Positions 14,432 through 22,718 of a stretch of 24,041 bases of DNA are shown piece after piece. Numbering within the stretch: the first letter of the stretch is position 1; each line of letters begins with the position of its first letter. The notes below the pieces were generated by a model. The model saw only the letters and a list, made by a program, of their open reading frames with translations, was not told where the DNA came from and ran no database searches. A program made the position numbers and the translations under genes. The stretch lies in assembly GCA_949127705.1 (NCBI GenBank), contig CASBQJ010000607.1, positions 1 through 24,041 on the forward strand, read 5' to 3'. Source of the stretch: Synechococcales cyanobacterium PMM_0085. Its GTDB lineage: Bacteria; Cyanobacteriota; Cyanobacteriia; Elainellales; Elainellaceae.

Positions 14432-15973
14432 TCACCCACTTCCGTCTGTGGTGTGCATGGCTTCAAGCTTCATTAAAATTTTTGGCTTAAGTGTTTCTAG
14501 CGCTTGTTTTAGCTGCTCTTTAGTCGCCGCATAGTAAGAGGTGGCAGGAGACATTTGCCCTTTTGTAATCCAATCTTTTAACTCTATACACTGGGCTGGT
14601 TGGATTGAAGCGATCAGCACATTGGCACATCGTTTTGGCTCTTCTCGGGCAAAGAAAAGAATCCGGTAATTGCCTGACTCGCCCAGCAACCGAGTCATTT
14701 GCTGGCCTTGACCACTCTTTAAATCTAGATAAGACGATAGCCAGCGAGCACCATACCGATGGTTGTAGAGGACAGTGAGCCATAGCAATGACGGATGCGG
14801 GGCAGGGGCAAATAGGAACTGATTGTAGCGAGTGCAGTTGAATCGATCTTGGATTTCCTGACCGCTCAACATCACCCATAGGCTAGGCAGAACCTCACTT
14901 CCGGTGCGCAACGGTTGCGGAAACGTGATGTCACCAATCGGTTTATCGGCAGGCCACGCCAGGGATTTACAGAAGTCCTCTACCGTTGGGAAGGTTGGCA
15001 GCGCCGACGGGGAGGCAATGGGCAGGGTGGAAATAGTGTTGCCAATCCGTTTACCAATTTCCCAGCCCGGTCTAAATCGCTGCTCTAATGCCTCTACTGT
15101 GTCGATGACTTCGCTGACGGTTTGGGGGCGATCGCTGGGTGATTTCGCCAAACAAGCCATGATCAGAGTTTCTAGGGCTTTAGGTAGTTTGCCGCTCACC
15201 AATGAGGTTTCGATCGGACGAGGCAACTGATGATGATGAGCGCGATACCAAGCCCCAAAAGAATTGGTATCGGCATTAAGGGGCAATCTTGCCGATAGCA
15301 TCTGAAACATCATCACGCCTAGGCTATAAATGTCAGCGCGCGCATCTAGCTCGTGCCCTTCCATTTGTTCAGGGGATGAATAGGCTAGGGTGCCCATAAA
15401 GCAGTTGGTTTGATTGGCATCTGCCTGAAGGGTTTTGGCAATGCCAAAGTCGAGGATTTTTGCCAGTTCTCCTAAGCTGTCATCTTGACTAATTAAAATA
15501 TTGCTGGGCTTAATGTCGCGATGCACAATCGGACAAAGTGCGCCACCTACAACAATACCTTCGTGAGCACATTGCAAACCAAGACAAACCTGGCGCGTGA
15601 TGTTGAGAAACCGGGGCAACGACAGCGGGTGTTTGCCAATTTCGTCATTCAGGTTTGCGCCTTTGAGATATTCCATGATGTAGAACGGAATCCCGTCTTC
15701 ATCAATGCCATAATCTGTCACACGAACGATGTGGATACTACGCTGCCCCAATAAGGCGCAGGTAGTAGCTTCTCGCTCAAAGCGATCGCGCATCCGCTGG
15801 TTGAGCAAGGTTTGCGCCAAAAATTTAACTGCAACTGGCACCCCGCCCAGCAGTCTGTCTCTAGCTCCATAAACACGTCCCATGGAGCCTTGACCCAGCA
15901 TCTCCACCAACTGATAGCGGTTCTGGAGAATACGACCAAGATTGGGATCTCCGGAATCTTGTGCTGTGACCAT
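14432..15973 (-). CDS. Eukaryotic-type Ser/Thr protein kinase with unknown C-terminal domain
   Basis: A 513-residue kinase. The N-terminal catalytic domain (about residues 19-290) has the glycine loop LGQGSMGRVY, the ATP-anchoring Lys50 (VAVKFL), the catalytic loop IVHRDIKPSNIL, the metal-binding LDFGIAK, and the SPEQ activation-segment end, so it should be active. The C-terminal 200 residues do not contain PASTA repeats, WD40, TPR or an obvious membrane segment. They form a separate globular region (for example LPSLWVMLSGQEIQDRF, YNHRYGARWLSSYLDL, NYRILFFAREEPKRC) that I do not recognise. The kinase is therefore likely soluble. A PP2C phosphatase lies about 2 kb away. Start at ATG 15973 directly precedes the first conserved residues. 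Confidence 0.93.
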   Translation of the reverse strand: MVTAQDSGDPNLGRILQNRYQLVEMLGQGSMGRVYGARDRLLGGVPVAVKFLAQTLLNQRMRDRFEREATTCALLGQRSIHIVRVTDYGIDEDGIPFYIMEYLKGANLNDEIGKHPLSLPRFLNITRQVCLGLQCAHEGIVVGGALCPIVHRDIKPSNILISQDDSLGELAKILDFGIAKTLQADANQTNCFMGTLAYSSPEQMEGHELDARADIYSLGVMMFQMLSARLPLNADTNSFGAWYRAHHHQLPRPIETSLVSGKLPKALETLIMACLAKSPSDRPQTVSEVIDTVEALEQRFRPGWEIGKRIGNTISTLPIASPSALPTFPTVEDFCKSLAWPADKPIGDITFPQPLRTGSEVLPSLWVMLSGQEIQDRFNCTRYNQFLFAPAPHPSLLWLTVLYNHRYGARWLSSYLDLKSGQGQQMTRLLGESGNYRILFFAREEPKRCANVLIASIQPAQCIELKDWITKGQMSPATSYYAATKEQLKQALETLKPKILMKLEAMHTTDGSG

Positions 15974-16030
15974 GCCAATCAGGCTCCGAGGTGTGTCGTC
16001 TATGAAATCTGTCTAGTAGAACAACTCTGA

Positions 16031-16066
16031 CGGGTCTTATCGTAACACCGGGTTTTATCGTAACGC
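16031..16066. repeat. 18-bp imperfect tandem duplication
   Basis: CGGGTCTTATCGTAACAC (16031-16048) is followed by CGGGTTTTATCGTAACGC (16049-16066), identical at 16 of 18 positions. It lies in the promoter region of the divergent kinase gene. Confidence 0.9.
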
Positions 16067-16082
16067 GTTGTTGGTCAACGGT

Positions 16083-16110
16083 TGGATCGACTGGCATGGA
16101 TCGACTGGCA
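16083..16110. repeat. 14-bp exact tandem duplication
   Basis: TGGATCGACTGGCA occurs at 16083-16096 and again at 16097-16110 with no change, 16 bases after the preceding tandem repeat. Confidence 0.95.
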
Positions 16111-16237
16111 GCCTCATCTCCCATCGGTGCTCTCGGCTGTTTTGAGATCAGGCGCAGCAGCTATTGTTTTATGGCTAATTATGACTGTGTAAGCTAATTA
16201 TGGCTTGGTAATAAGTTGTTTTCAAACATAGCTGCGT

Positions 16238-16780
16238 TCAGTTTTTAAACCAGCGATTGAGCCATGAATGGACAGAGCGTTTAAATAGCCGCTTGCGCCG
16301 CCAGCTCTGAAACGCATCCTCATAGCGATCGCCAGCCAAATAGAAGGTATTCCAGGCATCGAGGGCAACTATCATGCCCCAGCCTAAGGCGAGGTAGGGT
16401 GCCCACAGCCAGCCGCCGCCACCTGTAATTAATAGGGCGATCGCAGCTGAAAAGCCGTTAACAATCAGATAGCGGGTCGTGCGGCGTTGGAGGGGGCTAC
16501 CGCGAATGCGGTTAAATTCCTGCCGCTCTAGCGCATCGCCTTGCTGCACCTGCCACTCTTGTTCAGCAATTTGCAGCTCTCCCGCAGAAATGCCCATTTC
16601 GTCAGCAATTTCTAGCAGCTGAACTCGGGTTAGCTGCTCAACTTCTCCCGCCTGAGCTTGACGGGCGATCGCTACCTGAAGAATTTGTTGAACATCTACT
16701 TGACTATAAAAGTCTGTCATTGCCGAGTTTGAAGCTGAGTTTATAGGTGACGCTGTACGCGTCTCAAACGTGAATGCCAT
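16238..16780 (-). CDS. 2TM domain protein
   Basis: A 180-residue membrane protein. The first 95 residues are soluble and helical, with VQQILQVAIARQAQAGEVEQ and LLEIADEMGISAGELQIAEQ, a pattern like the 'helical SHOCT/2TM' cytoplasmic part of bacterial sensors. Two adjacent membrane segments follow (YLIVNGFSAAIALLITGGGG; LWAPYLALGWGMIVALDAWN), typical of the 2TM domain family (PF13239), then a basic C-terminal tail (RRKRLFKRSVHSWLNRWFKN). The ATG at 16780 has AGGA upstream; an ATG 20 codons later (MTDFYSQVDVQQ) has no ribosome site but would start closer to the conserved part. The function is unknown. Confidence 0.8.
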   Translation of the reverse strand: MAFTFETRTASPINSASNSAMTDFYSQVDVQQILQVAIARQAQAGEVEQLTRVQLLEIADEMGISAGELQIAEQEWQVQQGDALERQEFNRIRGSPLQRRTTRYLIVNGFSAAIALLITGGGGWLWAPYLALGWGMIVALDAWNTFYLAGDRYEDAFQSWRRKRLFKRSVHSWLNRWFKN

Positions 16781-16929
16781 AGAGGTTGTCCTAATGAATC
16801 CCCATCTTAGTTATACGGAAATCTCATGCTGATGGGGTTTAAATAAGGGTGTGGATTTCTATCCTCGCCTTTGGATTTAACGGTTGCGGTATGAGACAGT
16901 AGGCTGAGAGCAATAGTGGAACTAGAGCG

Positions 16930-17844
16930 ATGAGGCCAGCACTTTATTTTCCGTTTGCCGGCGGCCAGTGGCAGCTAAAAATGGGGCTGCGATCGCTCAA
17001 TCTAGACACCTGGATTGAGATAGACGATGCATTTCTACCCTATCTGGCGCGCAAACGAGAGCTGCTCAACGACCACTATACCGATGTGTATGGGGTGCTG
17101 CCGGGGAGTGAAGCCGGACAACAAGAAGTGTTGGCGCTGCTGCTAGAGCATTTGCCCACACGGTTTCCGACTCACTACCAGCACCAGGCAGGAGAAATTA
17201 CCAACTTGATCACCGGGGAGCGGTGGCAGGTAGCAGAGTGGCGCGATCGCCCGCTTGACTTAGCTGGTCGGCTGGTTCAAGAAGACCTCTGTCTGATGGT
17301 GCCCAATGCCAGCAGCTCGACTAACAGTGGCTATACGCTAGGGGCGGCATCGCTTTGTTTTCCGCTGTACTGGCGGCTGCAAGAAAAGCTGGGGCTGCCG
17401 ATCGGGCAAATTCACGCTCCTGTGCCCGGTTATGCGGCTAACCTAACTCGTCCAGTAGACGGGTTTTTCGATCGCCTCCAACCCCAGAGTCCCGGCTATC
17501 GATTTAACTGGAGCATCGTCGATACACCAGAGCTGTTTTTGGGGCTGCACCGCCAGCATCAGATGGCCGATAGCATCACAGCAGAGCGGGCGGGCGACCA
17601 ATTGTGGATTCGCGTGGAGCGGCAAACGCTGCGGCGGTTGCCCCAGAGCCATGCGGTACTATTTACAGTGCGCACCTATGTTTATCCGCTATCCATCTTG
17701 GTGCAGCATCCCCAGGCGGCGCGCGGGTTGCAGGCGGCGATCGCCCAAATCCCGCCTCAGATGCAGCTATATAAGAGCATTAACCCCGTTCGAGCTGCGC
17801 TAGATGGCTATCTTAGCCAAATTGGCAGGACAGCCGACCATTAG
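16930..17844 (+). CDS. DUF3445 heme-dependent oxidative N-demethylase-like protein
   Basis: A 304-residue protein that I assign to the DUF3445 family, related to the alpha subunit of heme-dependent oxidative N-demethylases. Marks include an N-terminal FPFAGGQWQLKMGLRSLNLD, the WIEIDDAFLPYLARKRELL block with its D-Y-x-x-L-x-x-K/R pattern, EDLCLMVPN, the AASLCFPLYW strand, GLPIGQIHAPVPGYA, and VDGFFDRLQ followed by RFNWSIVDTPELFL. The family has been linked to oxidative demethylation of dimethylamine or related compounds, but the true substrate in cyanobacteria is unknown to me. It stands alone; no beta, gamma or delta subunit genes follow. The ATG lacks a strong ribosome site. Confidence 0.85.
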   Translation: MRPALYFPFAGGQWQLKMGLRSLNLDTWIEIDDAFLPYLARKRELLNDHYTDVYGVLPGSEAGQQEVLALLLEHLPTRFPTHYQHQAGEITNLITGERWQVAEWRDRPLDLAGRLVQEDLCLMVPNASSSTNSGYTLGAASLCFPLYWRLQEKLGLPIGQIHAPVPGYAANLTRPVDGFFDRLQPQSPGYRFNWSIVDTPELFLGLHRQHQMADSITAERAGDQLWIRVERQTLRRLPQSHAVLFTVRTYVYPLSILVQHPQAARGLQAAIAQIPPQMQLYKSINPVRAALDGYLSQIGRTADH

Positions 17845-17880
17845 GCGGTACGGCACGGCGGAATTTTGCCTACATTTGAA

Positions 17881-17900
17881 CAAGGGGCTTAAGCCCCTTG
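17881..17900. repeat. Perfect 20-bp palindrome
   Basis: CAAGGGGCTTAAGCCCCTTG is self-complementary over all 20 bases. It starts 37 bases after the DUF3445 stop. There is no following T-run. It may work as a factor-dependent or bidirectional terminator or belong to a dispersed palindromic repeat family. Confidence 0.85.
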
Positions 17901-18029
17901 CCTGGGGAGCCTGTAATAGTAATTACACGTCCGCCGCCGAGTACTAGTGGTTTAGTCTAACGATTGATTGAGGAAAAGGTATGGTTTAAACGTGCGTGTG
18001 AAACACCCCCTAGCGCCGCCAGTGTGCCC

Positions 18030-18920
18030 ATGACGTCCGATTTTTCTACTCCCCCCAAGGGCGATCGCCGTGAGGTGCAGGAAGCTTGGCTGTTTCTGGC
18101 TCCTGCCTTGATTCTGCTGGGAATTTTCGTTCTCTATCCGATTCTGTATCTCGCCGGCTTGAGCTTTACCCAGGGCAGCTTTACCCGGGATGGGCTGCAT
18201 TGGGTGGGGCTGCGCAACTACTGGCGGTTGCTGGTTAACCCCGACTTTTGGCAAGTGCTGGGCAATACAGCCTATTTCACGATCGCGACGGTGATTCCGG
18301 CGTTGGTGGTTCCTCTGGGGCTGGCAGTCTTGCTCAATCGTACGGTGGCACTGCGCGGGCTGCTGCGAACGGCTTACTTTATCCCTTCGATTACCTCCTT
18401 GGTCGCCGTGGGATTGGGCTGGCGCTGGCTGTTTCAAACAGAAGGCCCCGTCAATGCCATGCTGACCTGGATCGGCCTGCCGGCCATCCCTTGGCTGAGC
18501 AGCACGGTGTGGGCAATGCCTGTGCTCATTTTGCTGAGTATCTGGAAACAGTTAGGGTTCAACATGGTCGTGTTTTTGGCCGGGTTGCAGACCATTCCAC
18601 CTAGCCGATACGAAGCCGCCGAATTAGATGGAGCTAATGGCTGGCAACAGTTCTGGCATATTACGCTGCCGGGACTGCGCCCAACGCTGATTTTTGCAGC
18701 GGTGACGACGGCCATTTTTACGCTGCGTAGCTTTGAACAACCCTATGTGATTACGGGCGGTGGCCCGCTAAACTCGACCAATTTGCTGGTGTATTACATC
18801 TATAACGAAGCTTTTTCGCAGTTTGATTTTGGCTATGCGGCAGCAGCAGCAACGGTTTTACTAGCCCTAACGCTAGTGTTGGTGGTACTGCAATTGCGCT
18901 TTTCGCAAACAGATCTATAG
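18030..18920 (+). CDS. MalF/UgpA-type sugar ABC transporter permease
   Basis: A 296-residue inner-membrane permease of the carbohydrate uptake (CUT1) type, with six predicted membrane segments (for example LFLAPALILLGIFVLYPILY near the N-terminus and VLLALTLVLVVLQL at the end). It carries the cytoplasmic EAA loop EAAELDGANGWQQFWHITLP that docks the ATPase. Such permeases work as a pair with a second permease, an ATPase and a solute-binding protein, but none of these is next to it here. I choose the ATG at 18030; an in-frame TTG at 17964 would give a 22-residue extension with no family match. The GT39 gene follows in the same direction after about 100 bases. Confidence 0.9.
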   Translation: MTSDFSTPPKGDRREVQEAWLFLAPALILLGIFVLYPILYLAGLSFTQGSFTRDGLHWVGLRNYWRLLVNPDFWQVLGNTAYFTIATVIPALVVPLGLAVLLNRTVALRGLLRTAYFIPSITSLVAVGLGWRWLFQTEGPVNAMLTWIGLPAIPWLSSTVWAMPVLILLSIWKQLGFNMVVFLAGLQTIPPSRYEAAELDGANGWQQFWHITLPGLRPTLIFAAVTTAIFTLRSFEQPYVITGGGPLNSTNLLVYYIYNEAFSQFDFGYAAAAATVLLALTLVLVVLQLRFSQTDL

Positions 18921-19016
18921 GAGCCACGAGCAGCGGATAGACTGCATAGCTCGGGCAAATTGTGAGTTAACCTGTGGGGAGATTCCTGTTGCCAGGTGAG
19001 CGGTGTTGGGGTTGCC

Positions 19017-20639
19017 ATGTCGATTTTGAATGTATCTGGGCGGCAATTGCGCCAAAACCAGGATCAGGCCGATTGGCTGCTAGCGGCGGTGTTGCTAGCG
19101 GCGGCGCTGCTGCTGTTTACGATCAATTTAGGCGGGTTGCCCCTGCGAGATTGGGACGAGGGTACCGTAGCGCAGGTGGCGCGCGCGATTTGGCGATCGC
19201 CGTCCCACTCTCTCACCTGGCTGTTTCCCACCCTCGGCGGCGAGCCATACCTCAACAAGCCGCCGCTGATGCACAACCTGATGGCGATCGCCTACCGATT
19301 GGGCGGGGTGAACGAGTTGACCTCACGGCTGCCGGGGGCATGGCTGACGGCAGTGTCGGTGCCACTGCTGTACTGGGTGGGGCGCGAGCTGTTTCCGACG
19401 CGGTTACCGGCATTGCTAGCGGCGGCGGTATATCTGACCTGGCTGCCCGTCGTGCGGCATGGCAGGCTGGCCATGCTAGACGGAGCGGTGCTTTGCTTCT
19501 GGCTGCTGCTGGTGTGGAGCGTATTGCGATCGCGGCGAGACCGTCGCTTTGCCCTGGGGATCGGCATTGGCTTTGGGCTAATTTGTTTGACCAAAGGGGT
19601 GATGCTGGGGCTGTTGCTGGGGGCGATCGCGCTGGGTTTTTTGGCCTGGGATACGCCCCGGCTGCTGCGCTTGCCCTACCTGTGGCTGGGGGTGGCGATC
19701 GGCAGTTTTCCGGTTGCCGTTTGGTATGGGGCGCAATTGGAGCACTATGGCGCAGATTTCTTGGGCGGCAATTTGGTAGACCAATCGTGGCAGCGGGTGT
19801 GGACGTCGGTCGAAAACAATGGCGGTGCGCCCTGGTATTACCTGCTGGAACTGCTGAAATATGGCGTGCCGTGGCTGCTGTTTCTGCCAGCGGGCTTCTA
19901 CTTCATGCGAGACAGCTTACTGCTGAGCTGGGCCAAGCTAGCGTTGATCTGGAGCAGCGTCTATTTGGTAGCTATTTCGGTGATGGCGACCAAACTTCCC
20001 TGGTACATAATGCCGCTATATCCGGCATTGGCGCTGGTGGTGGGCGCTCAACTGAGCGACTTGTGGAAGCAGGGTAAGCATAGTGGCATCCGGCAGCAGC
20101 GGCAGGACTATGCACCGGGGTGGATAGCAGCGATCGCGTTCTTAGCCTGCCTCGCTGGTGCGGGCTGTGCCTACTTTTGGGGTTGGAGCCAGCCTCGCGA
20201 CCTGTCGTTGGTCAGTATTTTGGGCACGTTTAGCGTCACGATGGCTCTGGCGGCAATGCTAATGCGGCGACAAAATCCGCAGTTCATCTCCCTGCTAATT
20301 TGGGGTACATACCTATCGTTACTGCTGCTGATGCTCTCCCCTCATTGGGTCTGGGAATTGGCAGAGGCATATCCCGTGAAGCCCGTCGCCAGCCTAGTGC
20401 GGCAATATACGCCACCCGGCGAAACAATCTACACCTCGTACCGCGATCGACGTCCCTCCCTCGATTTTTATAGCGATCGCCGGATTTTACCTGCGTCTGT
20501 CAAACGCCTGCAACGGTTGTGGAACAGCGAACCGCAGATTTACTTTTTGCTGGACAGCGATCGGCTCGAAGTTCTGGATTTGCCGGGACAAAAAATTCTG
20601 GGCAAAATTGAAGGCTTGACGCTGGTGAGGAGTGAGTGA
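19017..20639 (+). CDS. GT39/ArnT-type membrane glycosyltransferase
   Basis: A 540-residue GT-C-type integral membrane transferase of the PMT/ArnT group, which moves sugars from polyprenyl-phosphate donors to protein or lipid acceptors outside the membrane. The first luminal loop has the family's acidic motif in LRDWDEGTVAQVARAIWR, followed by GEPYLNKPPLMHNLMAIAYR (the YxxKPP block). About 11-12 hydrophobic segments follow, and a polar C-terminal domain (about the last 110 residues, PVKPVASLVRQYTPPG onward). Donor and acceptor cannot be read from the sequence. The start is taken as ATG 19017; an in-frame GTG at 18996 would add seven residues. It converges on the DUF2079 gene, with the palindromic array between them. 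Confidence 0.88.
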   Translation: MSILNVSGRQLRQNQDQADWLLAAVLLAAALLLFTINLGGLPLRDWDEGTVAQVARAIWRSPSHSLTWLFPTLGGEPYLNKPPLMHNLMAIAYRLGGVNELTSRLPGAWLTAVSVPLLYWVGRELFPTRLPALLAAAVYLTWLPVVRHGRLAMLDGAVLCFWLLLVWSVLRSRRDRRFALGIGIGFGLICLTKGVMLGLLLGAIALGFLAWDTPRLLRLPYLWLGVAIGSFPVAVWYGAQLEHYGADFLGGNLVDQSWQRVWTSVENNGGAPWYYLLELLKYGVPWLLFLPAGFYFMRDSLLLSWAKLALIWSSVYLVAISVMATKLPWYIMPLYPALALVVGAQLSDLWKQGKHSGIRQQRQDYAPGWIAAIAFLACLAGAGCAYFWGWSQPRDLSLVSILGTFSVTMALAAMLMRRQNPQFISLLIWGTYLSLLLLMLSPHWVWELAEAYPVKPVASLVRQYTPPGETIYTSYRDRRPSLDFYSDRRILPASVKRLQRLWNSEPQIYFLLDSDRLEVLDLPGQKILGKIEGLTLVRSE

Positions 20640-20674
20640 ATTTTGAGTTTTGAGTGAGACGGTTAGGATCGTAA

Positions 20675-20870
20675 ATTGATTCCTATACAATTCCCTGGGT
20701 AGGGACATGGCACTGCCATGTCCTCACAGGTTTGTAGGGACATGGCAGTGCCATGTCCCTACAAATACATCATTTTTGCAGGGTAAGACCATACATTGAT
20801 TCCTATACAATTCCCTGGGTAGGGACATGGCACTGCCATGTCCTCACAGGCGCATCATTTTTGCAGGGTA
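20675..20870. repeat. Palindromic repeat array between convergent genes
   Basis: Two copies of a unit starting ATTGATTCCTATACAATTCC lie at 20675-20785 and 20795-20870. Each carries a palindrome GGACATGGCACTGCCATGTCC. Both end with CATCATTTTTGCAGGGTA. The first copy holds an additional perfect 35-bp palindrome (20731-20765) absent from the second. The first 56 bases of the two units are identical. The array may act as a bidirectional terminator for the two convergent genes. Confidence 0.93.
20731..20765. mobile_element. 35-bp perfect palindrome, present in one of two duplicated units
   Basis: TTTGTAGGGACATGGCA and its exact inverse complement flank a single central G. The neighbouring duplicated unit lacks the palindrome (and a couple of edge bases), so the element looks like a clean insertion or excision. 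The inner sequence is related to the GGACATGGCA-type palindrome just upstream. Calling it mobile is inference; it has no coding capacity and would depend on a protein elsewhere. Confidence 0.5.
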
Positions 20871-20885
20871 TTTAATTTTCTATCC

Positions 20886-22535
20886 TTAGGGCGGTGATGG
20901 CACTTGTGGTTGAATCGGTTCTGGCAGAGATTCTACCTCTTGCTTGAAGGCATTCCAGTGGGCGATCGCCTCTGGATCATGGGGCACTCCAATGCGCAGC
21001 AGGGCGACGCCATCTTGCAGGTCAATTAAGCCATACACCTCTTTTTCGATCCAGTTAGACGTGCGATTAGTCATGCCGACTAAAGTCTTGCGCTCGTCCA
21101 CAAACGCCACTTGAAACTGCTGGGGATACCACAGGTCAGCGATCGCATACTCCACCTGAATCACCTCACGGGCGTCGTTCTTGAGCTTAGTGGCCGGATA
21201 GCGCAACACCTCGCGGCGGTTGGACAAATGCGCCACAATGTTACCGGTTGCCGTGACGCTAGCGGTCGATGGAATTTGGCCTATCAGCGATCGCACGGCC
21301 TGGGCATGTTGCCACTGGCGGGCGGGCGAGGTGTATACCCACGGCTGAATGGAGTCGGGAATGACAATGGACAGGGCCCGGTTGGGGTTGGAGGTCAGGG
21401 TGAGCAGCAGCGCCAGCCCCATACACACCAGCCATAACTGCCGAGTACGCGGCTGAAACTGGAGCGGATGCTTGGCCCACCACAGAATGGCTCCATAAAA
21501 CAAACCGGGCACCAGCGTCACCGCATAGCGCAAGTGCAGCGACAGCGCCGTTGGGTCTTGCTGCATCAAAATTTTGAGGATGGGGAACCCAGCCAGCAGC
21601 CACGCATCCAGCGAGATCATAGGGACAAACATCAGCGGCAGCCACTGGGCCAACAGGTAGCTGAGGGTGCGTCCGGGCGGGTTGACTAACTCTGACAGCA
21701 ATTTGAGCGGGTTGAGGGCGATCGCCGCTAGCACCTGAAGCGTAGAAGCCTCCTGCCCATCGACAAATTGCCCAAATTGCTCCACCATAAACCGCCGCGA
21801 AATATCGGGTGAAAACGCAGGCATGACCACAGTTGTCAGCAGTAGCATATAGCCCAAACTAGCCACGCATACAGTCAGCCCAACCCCAAAAAACCGACGG
21901 CTCAACACCAAATACGTACCAATGCCAAACAAAATTACCCCGGCATCTTCCCGCACCAGTAGCGTTAGCCCCATCAGCAGCCCAAACAGCCACCAGCGGC
22001 GTTTCTCCATCGCCCACAGCAGGCCAAACACAAACAGCGGCACCTGAGAAAAATCGTGAAAGTTGGCCAGCGTGGGAGCCAGCACCGCATTCGCGACGTA
22101 ATAGCTCACCGCAATCAGCGAGGCCACATGGGGCGGATGGTAATGCCGCGCCAGCCCATAGAGCACCAGCCCTCCCAGCGCCATCAGCGTTGCTTGCAAC
22201 ACCGACAGCCCCGCTGGCGATTGAAACAGGGCATAGAACGGCAGCCACAGCAGCAGAGCCGGGGTAAAATGCTGCCCCAAGCGTCGATAATAGACCTCCG
22301 CGACCTGCCCATCTAGCAGCACCGCACTCGACTCGGTAGACGATAGCGAGCTTTCAAACCAGCGCCCGTGCAAACTGTTCCAAAACACCTGATTAAAGAT
22401 GCCCTGGTCAAACGAGACAAAAGTCGGGAAAAAATTGTAGTACCGTTGCAACGCAAAGCAGCAGCAGAATATCCAAAAGATAATCGCTACTCCTACCACT
22501 AGCCGTAAACCGCCGACTTTCTGCATGCTCCTCAT
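20886..22535 (-). CDS. DUF2079 polytopic membrane protein
   Basis: A 549-residue membrane protein of the DUF2079 family, with about ten hydrophobic segments and the family's N-terminal luminal signature FFPTFVSFDQGIFNQVFWNS and GQHFTPALLLWLPFYALFQS. The FDQGI block with its acidic Asp in the first loop, and the general layout, make it a probable GT-C-fold glycosyltransferase-like protein, but activity is unproven. A soluble C-terminal part follows the membrane portion (about residues 400-549). Start ATG 22535, or ATG three codons later (MQKVGGLRL). It lies head-to-head in convergence with the GT39 gene, which may indicate a shared envelope-glycan role (inference). Confidence 0.85.
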   Translation of the reverse strand: MRSMQKVGGLRLVVGVAIIFWIFCCCFALQRYYNFFPTFVSFDQGIFNQVFWNSLHGRWFESSLSSTESSAVLLDGQVAEVYYRRLGQHFTPALLLWLPFYALFQSPAGLSVLQATLMALGGLVLYGLARHYHPPHVASLIAVSYYVANAVLAPTLANFHDFSQVPLFVFGLLWAMEKRRWWLFGLLMGLTLLVREDAGVILFGIGTYLVLSRRFFGVGLTVCVASLGYMLLLTTVVMPAFSPDISRRFMVEQFGQFVDGQEASTLQVLAAIALNPLKLLSELVNPPGRTLSYLLAQWLPLMFVPMISLDAWLLAGFPILKILMQQDPTALSLHLRYAVTLVPGLFYGAILWWAKHPLQFQPRTRQLWLVCMGLALLLTLTSNPNRALSIVIPDSIQPWVYTSPARQWQHAQAVRSLIGQIPSTASVTATGNIVAHLSNRREVLRYPATKLKNDAREVIQVEYAIADLWYPQQFQVAFVDERKTLVGMTNRTSNWIEKEVYGLIDLQDGVALLRIGVPHDPEAIAHWNAFKQEVESLPEPIQPQVPSPP

Positions 22536-22718
22536 ACCCGCTTGGTACCCGCTTGTGCAACTGCTCCAGCGTTTACCCTCTCACATTGCGGTGACGGCTT
22601 CATAGTCGTTCCTGTTGAGCGGCTACAAGTAACCTTTACAACTCCACCAAGATCTCTCGCTAGCCCGCTCCCATAAGGTTGTTATGCGGCGTTTTTACTC
22701 AAGTATTTAGCTGTTTGA

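Noticed and set aside
17881..17900. The 20-bp palindrome as a standard Rho-independent terminator
   Set aside because: No T-run follows the stem; kept only as a palindromic repeat with possible termination role.
17952..18437. A 161-codon minus-strand frame rich in Gln, Pro and Arg
   Set aside because: It is an antisense shadow of the sugar permease gene with low-complexity composition typical of such shadows.
18974..20077. A 367-codon plus-strand frame overlapping the GT39 gene
   Set aside because: Ala/Gly/Arg-rich composition and lack of membrane segments show it to be an out-of-frame reading of the glycosyltransferase.
21259..22248. Minus-strand alternative frames (128 and 129 codons) within the DUF2079 gene
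   Set aside because: They are out-of-frame shadows of the DUF2079 coding sequence, with Ala/Gly-rich composition.
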